Positions 1-6,843 of a stretch of 37,064 bases of DNA are shown here, piece after piece. The position numbers and the translations under genes were made by a program. Within the stretch, counting starts at the first letter, position 1; every line of letters starts with the position of its first letter. The notes beneath the pieces were generated by a model that was not told the DNA's origin, searched no databases, and saw nothing but the letters and a program-made list of their open reading frames with translations. Source of the stretch: Flavobacteriales bacterium (GTDB lineage: Bacteria; Bacteroidota; Bacteroidia; Flavobacteriales_D; UBA2798); NCBI GenBank assembly GCA_019694795.1, contig JAIBBF010000026.1, positions 1 through 37,064 on the forward strand, read 5' to 3'.

Positions 1-2
1 GA

Positions 3-1235
3 AATAAAGAGCATGCGAATGACAGTGTAAAATTTTATCACCATTACCGCGAGGACCTGGCATTGATGCGAAGTATGCATATCCGGAATTTTCGTTTTTC
101 ATTATCCTGGCCAAGAATTATTCCACACGGAACGGGGAAAATAAATGTAAACGGAATTGATTTTTATAACCGGCTCATTGACCAATGCCTTGAAATGGGA
201 ATTGAACCCTGGGTGACACTTTACCACTGGGATTTGCCTCACCATTTGGAATTAAAAGGGGGCTGGACCAATCGCGATATCATACACTGGTTTGCCGATT
301 ATGCCGAAACTTGTGCTTCTCATTTCGGAGATCGTATAAAAAAATGGATGGTGCTGAATGAACCAATGGTCTTTACTGGCGCCGGATATTTTATGGGTGT
401 TCATGCTCCTGGTAAAAGAGGATTAAGCAACTTTTTAAAAGCTATGCACCATGCCGTATTGGTTCAGGGTATTAGTCCCGAAATTATCCGTTACCATGTT
501 CCCGATGCAGAAATAGGGACCACCTTTTCCTGTTCGCATTTGAGTCCGCATTCCGAATCCCTGGCTGATCTGGAAGCGCTTAAACGGGCAGACGTGTTAT
601 TAAACCGTCTATTTCTGGAACCGATGCTTGGACTTGAATACCCCATTGCCGATTTCCGCGCATTGGAACGCGTGCATGATTTTATGGGGCCACGCGATGA
701 ATTACTGATGCAGGGAAAATATGATTTTATCGGAATTCAAAATTACACCCGCGAAGTGGTGCAGTCGGCCTGGTATATTCCCTATCTAAAAGCCCGTTTA
801 ATCAGTGCCAAAAAAAGAAATGTGCATCACACCCAAATGAACTGGGAAGTTTATCCGGAAGCGATTTATGAAATGATTAAGAAGTATTCTTCTTATCCGG
901 GTGAAAAAAAAATATATATCACCGAAAATGGAGCGGCTTTTCATGATGTAGTGCAAAACGGACGAATTCACGATTTGAATCGCACCAATTATCTCCAAAG
1001 TTATTTGCAACAGGTTTTAAGAGCGAAAAACGAAGGATATCCCGTTAGCGGATATTTTGTTTGGTCCTTTACCGATAATTACGAATGGGCAGAAGGATAC
1101 ACTCCAAAATTTGGTATTGTGCATGTGGATTTAAAAACCCAAAAGCGGATTGTAAAAGATTCTGGTTTGTGGTATAAATCCTTTTTACAAAATGAGGGAA
1201 TACAAACGAAACGCAAAGCAGGAAATCAACATTGA
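3..1235 (+). CDS. GH1 family beta-glucosidase, 5'-truncated by window edge
   Basis: Glycoside hydrolase family 1 enzyme that hydrolyses beta-glucosides by a retaining mechanism. The acid/base Glu is in the WMVLNEP motif (Glu codon 360-362) and the nucleophile Glu in YITENG (Glu codon 924-926). The motif FRFSLSWPRI, near the N-terminus of the visible part, is typical of GH1. The frame stays open to the left edge: the codons before the first in-window start (TTG at 63, ATG at 66) read HYREDLALM, which matches the conserved GH1 'Y.ED..LM' stretch. The true start is therefore outside the window and roughly 50-60 residues are missing. No signal peptide can be judged. It ends one base before the stop of the convergent WD40-caspase gene. 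The substrate cannot be told from the sequence. Confidence 0.95.
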   Translation, partial: NKEHANDSVKFYHHYREDLALMRSMHIRNFRFSLSWPRIIPHGTGKINVNGIDFYNRLIDQCLEMGIEPWVTLYHWDLPHHLELKGGWTNRDIIHWFADYAETCASHFGDRIKKWMVLNEPMVFTGAGYFMGVHAPGKRGLSNFLKAMHHAVLVQGISPEIIRYHVPDAEIGTTFSCSHLSPHSESLADLEALKRADVLLNRLFLEPMLGLEYPIADFRALERVHDFMGPRDELLMQGKYDFIGIQNYTREVVQSAWYIPYLKARLISAKKRNVHHTQMNWEVYPEAIYEMIKKYSSYPGEKKIYITENGAAFHDVVQNGRIHDLNRTNYLQSYLQQVLRAKNEGYPVSGYFVWSFTDNYEWAEGYTPKFGIVHVDLKTQKRIVKDSGLWYKSFLQNEGIQTKRKAGNQH

Positions 1236-1236
1236 T

Positions 1237-4200
1237 TTACCATATTACAAAATCGAGAATTAAATTATCGGAACGGGTGGTAGGTTTTTGTTTTCCGTTG
1301 CTTAATTGAATCACCTTTTCATAGGTGTATTTCCTCAATTCCGAAACGCTCATTTTTTTATCATAATTTAAATCCGCTTTAAAATCACTCGAAGCACTCA
1401 ATAGGCAATAGGTAAATAATCCATTTTTCCATTCATTACTTTCCATCGAAAACTCGGCTCCTCCCGATGAAGAAATAATTACAGCGCCCGTTTCATTTTT
1501 AACATCAGCAAATAGAACCTGCATCATTTCAAAGGTATTGGATAATCCAAATACTTCTTTCTGCCTCACCCCTGCTCCAACTGATCTGAATTTTACGTCG
1601 TTGCTGATTTCAACTTCTGCCTTGGTCTCTTTTTCTACTTCATCTTTATCCAATTCACCACTGTGACAGGTATCCATAATCAACAATTTGCGCTGCGATG
1701 GAATCCCTGAAAATAATTGTTCGATTTCCGAATAGGAAACACCCGTTCCCGAAGGATTATCGAAATTCATATCGGATGTACCGAAATAATAATCGAATTT
1801 ATCATCTAAAACACCGTGTCCGGCCATAAAAACAATGACCAAATCTTCGGGTCCTGCCTGAGAAATATATTCTTTTATTCCCAAAACAGATGTACGGGTG
1901 ACCTCCTTATCGAGTAATATTTTAGAGTGGACTTTCACATAATTTTCAGATTGCACTCCAATTTTTGCCGCTACATCTTTTGCATCTTTGGCTGCATATT
2001 TTAAATCGAAACGATCGTCGTTGTAGTCGGATACGCCAATACAAACGATAAACAATTCTCGTTTCACCTCCGATAACTCACACACCACGGAAAATTCTTC
2101 AATTAAGGACTCCGCTCCTTTTTCGTTCATGCAGGAAATGCTGATTTGGTTGGCACCCGAAATCAACCGGATTTCAGTCTCCATATCTATACTTCCACTG
2201 GAGGATTTGCTTAAATCATAACCGGTGGAACCATACATGGGCACACCATTTACCTGAACATGCAAGCGATCCAGTTTGTAGCGTTGATCGCGCATTTTAA
2301 CCTTAACTTTAAGAAGGGGTTCTTTAACAACTAAAGGTATAGTTGATTGATCAAGCGAAATTTCCGGCGCATGAAAATCTGCCGCAAAATTTTCTTCATT
2401 GTAATTCAGCCGTTTTAACCTTTTCTCATATATATAACGAAATGCATTCGCCAAATTGGGAGGAGTTTTTCCTATACGGGAAGCAATGATGTCGGGCCTG
2501 TTCAAGCGCAAATCAAATTGCTCAAATGGATAAATTTTATCGTCCACCCTAAAGCTGACCGCCTGCAATGCTTCTTTGGATGCTGTGTAATAATGATCGG
2601 GAGTTACTATAATGTGATCGCTTACATTGGCGCAAATCAGTGATGCCACTTCGGTGCATTTATTAATATCCCAAAGTTTTACCATTCCGTCATCGGAGCA
2701 GGAAAAAATGAAATTTCCATCCTTCTCCACAATTACTTTATTGATCTGACCGGTTGGATTTTCAAATTTACAAATGGCTGTTCCGCTTTTTACGTCCCAT
2801 ATCCGAATCGAATTATCAATGGGCGATACCACATTATTCCCCGCACCACTCACCAGGTATTTTCCGTCGGAAGAAAAGTTGAGTGTGGTCACAATGTTTT
2901 CATGTCCTTTCCATTGCTTGATTAAACTATGTTTATCGGCATCCCAAATACCAATGGTTTTATCCCATGAAGCCGTAGCTAGAATTTTTCCGTCGGGACT
3001 ATACTCCACATCATTCACCAGGACTTCATGTCCCACCATTTGCGCAATTTCTTTTCCGGATTTCAAATCCCAAATACGGACGGTATTATCCAGTCCACAT
3101 GTAGCAATTTTGCTTCCATCAGGATGGAAACTGCTCGCATAAATTCCACCGGCGTGTCCGGTTAAACGCGCCACCATTTTTCCGTTGCGTATATCCCATA
3201 CTTTTAATATTCCCAAAAAGCCGCCACCCGCTACATAATTTCCATCTTTAGAAAAACTCAAATTCTGAATCAATTCCATTTCCGTATCAAGTCGGTGAAT
3301 CACTTCACCTGTATTGGGGTTATACACTCTCAGATCAATCTGATTACCCATACAAACCAATTTCTCTCCATCGGGAGAAAATTCTACCGGAAAAAAACCG
3401 TCAATTTTTCGTTCAATGCGCAAGGCAGAAATATTCCAGAGTTTAATGGAAATATCATCTGCAGCAGTAGCCAAAAATTTTCCCTTCTGATCATAAGCCA
3501 TACTTAAAATCCGGTTCCCGCGGGCTTTAAATAGTTTTAGCTCATTTCCTGTTTTGGCATCTACATAGTGGACCTGTTTCCATTCCGGATAAGCAAGAAT
3601 GTCCTCAGTGGGGTGACTCGCCAATGAGGTAATTCCCATGACTGTTTTACCAATGGATTTTAATTTTTTTCCGGATTTAAAATCCCAGATCACCAAATCG
3701 CGGTTATGATCCACAGAAAACATGCGGTCATCTTTGCGCGAGAAACTAATATCCACCATTCTTATTTTATGTTCTTTCAATACATGCAGCACATTCCATT
3801 TCTCCAACGAAAAAACGCGAATATGATTATCGTCGAATCCTGCTGCAAGGTATTTACCGGTTCTGTCAATCACCAATGGGGTGGCACAATACATGTATTC
3901 TTTAAACAAAGGAAAACTTCTCAGTGTTTTTCCGCTGTTAAGATCAAACTCCAATAAATTCCCTAAATGATCGAGAATATATGCTTTGGTGCCGGATAAA
4001 TCCACACAAAATCGTGTAGGTGAAATTTCTAATGTGTAGTCCTTTTCAATTTTACCTGTAAACGGATCTGTTATCACCAGGTGATTGCTGTTGGAGGAAT
4101 AAAGTAATTTTTTCCCTCCCATGCAGTACTCAAAATTGCTGTAAGTAGCCTCTACATCGAGGAGTGAAGAATACAATTGTCCGTTTACGGGATTCCAGGT

Positions 4201-4500
4201 TCTTAGCTGACCATTGTAATTGAGTCCGCTCAAACATTTTCCATCGGGAGAAAAAGCCACTTTTACAATGCGACCATCGTTTCCGGACAAAGTCCTCATT
4301 TCACGAGCCGTGCGTACGTCCCAAATTTTGATGTTTTTGTCGTTTCCACCTGTAACCAAAAACTGTCCATTCGGTGAAAAACTGATGCAGTTAATCTGAT
4401 CGGTATGTCCGGCAGTAACCACCACTTCAGGTTTTTGGGCAATTCCCTGCAAAGAAATCAACAGGAAAAACAGCGATTGCAAAATTGAATTTTTCATCAT
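1237..4500 (-). CDS. exported WD40-repeat protein with C-terminal caspase (peptidase C14) domain
   Basis: A large multidomain protein of about 1087 residues. After a hydrophobic signal-like N-terminus ending near GIAQ, residues about 25-660 hold roughly a dozen or more WD40 blades (repeats ending IKIWDV, VRIWDL, VKLWDI), enough for two seven-bladed propellers. A linker with a possible Ig-like part follows. The last 240 or so residues are a caspase-hemoglobinase fold: a YAAKDAKDV helix, the catalytic His in FMAGHGVLDD (codon 1816-1818, about residue 895) and the catalytic Cys in MDTCHSGE (codon 1666-1668, about residue 945). I chose the ATG at 4500 because it begins a normal signal peptide. 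A start at 4527 would add nine residues before it; the Met at 4497 is equally possible. It is convergent with the GH1 gene and divergent from ccmB, so it looks like a single-gene unit. Substrate and trigger are unknown. Confidence 0.9.
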   Translation of the reverse strand: MMKNSILQSLFFLLISLQGIAQKPEVVVTAGHTDQINCISFSPNGQFLVTGGNDKNIKIWDVRTAREMRTLSGNDGRIVKVAFSPDGKCLSGLNYNGQLRTWNPVNGQLYSSLLDVEATYSNFEYCMGGKKLLYSSNSNHLVITDPFTGKIEKDYTLEISPTRFCVDLSGTKAYILDHLGNLLEFDLNSGKTLRSFPLFKEYMYCATPLVIDRTGKYLAAGFDDNHIRVFSLEKWNVLHVLKEHKIRMVDISFSRKDDRMFSVDHNRDLVIWDFKSGKKLKSIGKTVMGITSLASHPTEDILAYPEWKQVHYVDAKTGNELKLFKARGNRILSMAYDQKGKFLATAADDISIKLWNISALRIERKIDGFFPVEFSPDGEKLVCMGNQIDLRVYNPNTGEVIHRLDTEMELIQNLSFSKDGNYVAGGGFLGILKVWDIRNGKMVARLTGHAGGIYASSFHPDGSKIATCGLDNTVRIWDLKSGKEIAQMVGHEVLVNDVEYSPDGKILATASWDKTIGIWDADKHSLIKQWKGHENIVTTLNFSSDGKYLVSGAGNNVVSPIDNSIRIWDVKSGTAICKFENPTGQINKVIVEKDGNFIFSCSDDGMVKLWDINKCTEVASLICANVSDHIIVTPDHYYTASKEALQAVSFRVDDKIYPFEQFDLRLNRPDIIASRIGKTPPNLANAFRYIYEKRLKRLNYNEENFAADFHAPEISLDQSTIPLVVKEPLLKVKVKMRDQRYKLDRLHVQVNGVPMYGSTGYDLSKSSSGSIDMETEIRLISGANQISISCMNEKGAESLIEEFSVVCELSEVKRELFIVCIGVSDYNDDRFDLKYAAKDAKDVAAKIGVQSENYVKVHSKILLDKEVTRTSVLGIKEYISQAGPEDLVIVFMAGHGVLDDKFDYYFGTSDMNFDNPSGTGVSYSEIEQLFSGIPSQRKLLIMDTCHSGELDKDEVEKETKAEVEISNDVKFRSVGAGVRQKEVFGLSNTFEMMQVLFADVKNETGAVIISSSGGAEFSMESNEWKNGLFTYCLLSASSDFKADLNYDKKMSVSELRKYTYEKVIQLSNGKQKPTTRSDNLILDFVIW

Positions 4501-4543
4501 GGTTAAAAATAGTGATTTCCATCTCACGGGAATCTTTTCTTGC

Positions 4544-4555
4544 TAACTTCGTGCC
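4544..4555 (+). promoter_or_regulatory. possible -7 box directly before ccmB
   Basis: TAACTTCG at 4544-4551 resembles the Bacteroidota -7 consensus TAnnTTTG with one mismatch, and lies only 4 nt before the ccmB ATG. No convincing -33 TTG is visible at the usual distance. If used, the transcript would start at or next to the start codon. Confidence 0.35.
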
Positions 4556-5224
4556 ATGTCAGCAAAAGAGTTGTCGGTACTGCTCAAAAAGGAAATTGCG
4601 TTGGAATTGCGGAATAAAGTCGCCATTTCCGGTATTTTGCTCTATGTGATCAGTACCGTTTTTGTCTGTTACTTATCCTTTCGGAGACTGGATGATCCCC
4701 TGGTATGGAATACGCTTTTCTGGGTTATATTACTTTTTTCGGCCGTTAACACCATTTCGAAAAGTTTCCATACCGAAACCAGAAACCGGCTATTATACCT
4801 TTATACCCTATCATCACCGGCAGCGGTGATACTGAGTAAAATGCTTTATAATATTTTATTGATGGGCCTGACTTCATTGGTCACCCTCCTGGTCTACTCC
4901 ACACTTTTAGGCTCGGTTCCTCTCGAAGGCTCCAATGTTGGGATGTATATTGTAGCCCTCTTATTGGGATGTTCAGGGTTTTCGGGTATTTTCACGATGA
5001 TTGCCGCTATTTCTGCCCGCACCGGAAATAACCTGGGCATTATGGCCATTTTAGGTTTTCCCCTAATTCTTCCTTTGCTGGTAACGCTTATTGAGCTGTC
5101 CGGCATCGCCCTGAGGGGATTAACCTGGGAATATGGCTTTACGGCCATAAGTATTTTGGCGGGAATTAATGTGCTTGTTGTTGCACTCTCTTATTTGTTA
5201 TTTCCTTACCTTTGGCGCGAATAA
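4556..5224 (+). CDS. ccmB: heme exporter protein CcmB
   Basis: Membrane subunit of the CcmAB ABC transporter of cytochrome c maturation System I, in the cytoplasmic membrane. The 222 residues match the family length. A polar N-terminal helix (LLKKEIALELRNK) is followed by about six hydrophobic segments. The stretch beginning FSAVNTISKSFHTE fits the CcmB 'F....l...F..E' region after the second membrane helix. It is the first gene of the ccm operon. The ATPase partner CcmA is not next to it, so it must be encoded elsewhere if the transporter is complete. ccmC starts 17 nt downstream. Confidence 0.9.
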   Translation: MSAKELSVLLKKEIALELRNKVAISGILLYVISTVFVCYLSFRRLDDPLVWNTLFWVILLFSAVNTISKSFHTETRNRLLYLYTLSSPAAVILSKMLYNILLMGLTSLVTLLVYSTLLGSVPLEGSNVGMYIVALLLGCSGFSGIFTMIAAISARTGNNLGIMAILGFPLILPLLVTLIELSGIALRGLTWEYGFTAISILAGINVLVVALSYLLFPYLWRE

Positions 5225-5241
5225 TTTATTTGGAATCGGGA

Positions 5242-6273
5242 ATGAAAAACTGGTGGAAATTGGCTTCTGTGTTATTGTTGATGTATGTCATCGTCATGAG
5301 CCTGTTAACTCCTCTTGGTCCTGGAATTTCTTCGGTATCGCAAGAGAAATTGCATATGGGAAAAAACGATTCCATTTCAATTTACGGGTATAACACCGAT
5401 TTTACGGTAAGCTCGAAGGGACTTGAACAACCGGTTGTCTGGTTGGAAATCGGAGCATTCAATCTTCAGGCTGATACGATTCGGGTCATCAGCAAAAATG
5501 AAATCAGTGCAGATTTTTCTATACCCTATAATCTTCCTTCCAAATCTCAAACATTACATGTTCAGTATGCACAGGGACATTATGTGCTCCCCAATGCATT
5601 CCGTTGCGAAGAAGCGGGTAAGGATAATATTGAGCACGACGATTGTGAAGTAAAAAATCCGCAATACCTCAATAATGGAATGGTATTTCCCAATCGTGAA
5701 ATTTTAGGAGAGACCATTCGCAATTTAATGTTTCATGTACCCATGTGGTTCACCATGATGTTGCTGATGACGATTTCGGTAATTAATAGCATCCGTTATC
5801 TGTCCGGTTTTAATCCCCGTTACGATCTCATTGCTAAAGAAGCAGTAAAAGCCGGATTATTATTCGGGATTTTAGGTCTTGCAACCGGTTCTTTATGGGC
5901 CAGATTTACCTGGGGACACTGGTGGGTGAGCGATACCAAATTAAACGGTGCAGCCATAACAACCTTGATCTACATGGCTTATCTCATTTTAAGAGGTTCA
6001 GTGGGTGAAGAACAAAATCAGGCACGTGTATCGGCGGTGTACAACATTTTTGCATTCATGATTCTGGTCGTAATGCTCATGATTTTACCCCGAATTACCG
6101 ACTCCCTCCACCCGGGCAACGGCGGTAATCCTGCTTTTAGTCAGTACGACCTCGACAGCAAACTACGGATGGTATTTTATCCCGCCGTGTTGGGATGGAT
6201 TGGTATTGGATATTGGATATTTCAAATCCGGAAACGCATTGCTGTTCTCGGTGAAAAAACGCAAGAACTATGA
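5242..6273 (+). CDS. ccmC: cytochrome c maturation heme protein CcmC (CcsA family), extended form
   Basis: Handles heme at the periplasmic face of the membrane and loads it onto CcmE. The tryptophan-rich WWD-type motif is at residues 219-231 (WARFTWGHWWVSD). The flanking heme-ligand histidines are present as MFHVPMWF and SLHPGN. At 343 residues it is about 100 longer than typical CcmC: a soluble segment of about 140 residues (25-160) sits between the first membrane helix and the conserved core. The ATG at 5242 (MKNWWK) was chosen; an in-frame ATG at 5212 would overlap ccmB. Its stop overlaps the next start by ATGA. Confidence 0.9.
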   Translation: MKNWWKLASVLLLMYVIVMSLLTPLGPGISSVSQEKLHMGKNDSISIYGYNTDFTVSSKGLEQPVVWLEIGAFNLQADTIRVISKNEISADFSIPYNLPSKSQTLHVQYAQGHYVLPNAFRCEEAGKDNIEHDDCEVKNPQYLNNGMVFPNREILGETIRNLMFHVPMWFTMMLLMTISVINSIRYLSGFNPRYDLIAKEAVKAGLLFGILGLATGSLWARFTWGHWWVSDTKLNGAAITTLIYMAYLILRGSVGEEQNQARVSAVYNIFAFMILVVMLMILPRITDSLHPGNGGNPAFSQYDLDSKLRMVFYPAVLGWIGIGYWIFQIRKRIAVLGEKTQEL

Positions 6274-6470
6274 AAACATTATTAGCCGTTCTCATGTTGT
6301 TATTATCGAATCTTGCCATGGCTGCAGGTGCAGATACTTCAATGCATGAACAAGGAAAAATAAAAGTGGTAATTGGAGTAGTTGCCATCATTTTTATTGG
6401 CATCGTCGTTTACCTGTTTATGCTCGACCGCAAGATTTCGAAAATTGAAAAAGATATAAACGAAAAGTAA
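6270..6470 (+). CDS. ccmD: small CcmD-like membrane protein
   Basis: A 66-residue protein with an N-terminal hydrophobic stretch ending AMAAGA (signal peptide or first helix), one clear membrane helix (VVIGVVAIIFIGIVVYLFM), and a charged tail (LDRKISKIEKDINEK). CcmD in other bacteria is a small membrane protein that helps release CcmE from the CcmABC complex. The call rests on size, topology and position between ccmC and ccmE, since CcmD sequences are poorly conserved. It overlaps ccmC by 4 nt and ends 1 nt before ccmE. Confidence 0.7.
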   Translation: MKTLLAVLMLLLSNLAMAAGADTSMHEQGKIKVVIGVVAIIFIGIVVYLFMLDRKISKIEKDINEK

Positions 6471-6471
6471 G

Positions 6472-6843
6472 ATGAAAAAGACACACATCATCGGACTCAT
6501 CGTCATTGCCATTGCTATCGGAGTTATCATCACCTCGCTGAGTGGCGCAAGTACCTATGCCAACTTTACGGAAGCATTTGGTAATCCCGGAAAAAAATAC
6601 ACCGTGGTTGGCGAATTAGATCATGAACAGGAAATTACTTCCGAACCCTTGAAATGTACATTTTACATTAAGGACAAAGAAAATGTTGTAAAAAAAGTAG
6701 TTTACAACCAACCAAAACCAAAGGACTTTGAACGTTCGGAAAGTGTGGTTTTAACAGGCAGCGTGGAAGGTGATGTGTTTTATGCTTCTGAGATATCATT
6801 AAAATGTCCTTCGAAGTACAACGATTTGAATAAAAAACAGTGA
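6472..6843 (+). CDS. ccmE: heme chaperone CcmE, CxxxY variant
   Basis: Periplasmic heme chaperone, membrane-anchored by an N-terminal helix (residues about 5-25), with an OB-fold beta-barrel after it (YTVVGELDHEQEI, VVLTGSVEGDVFYASEI). In the classical protein the covalent heme ligand is a His in an HxxxY motif near the C-terminus. Here that position reads KCPSKY, so Cys112-x3-Tyr116. This is the CxxxY type known from variant System I in archaea and some Desulfovibrio. The 123-residue length is a little short for the family, with a short tail after the motif. Its stop overlaps the GTG start of ccmF. Confidence 0.9.
   Translation: MKKTHIIGLIVIAIAIGVIITSLSGASTYANFTEAFGNPGKKYTVVGELDHEQEITSEPLKCTFYIKDKENVVKKVVYNQPKPKDFERSESVVLTGSVEGDVFYASEISLKCPSKYNDLNKKQ

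Noticed and set aside
2774-3142. Plus-strand open frame of 122 codons
   Set aside because: Lies wholly inside the WD40-caspase gene on the other strand. The protein is low in recognisable motifs and is explained as a shadow of the real gene.
1237-4500. Caspase gene as part of an anti-phage defence island
   Set aside because: No cyclase, reverse transcriptase, TIR, gasdermin or other defence partner is adjacent; neighbours are GH1 and ccm genes, and the protein appears exported.
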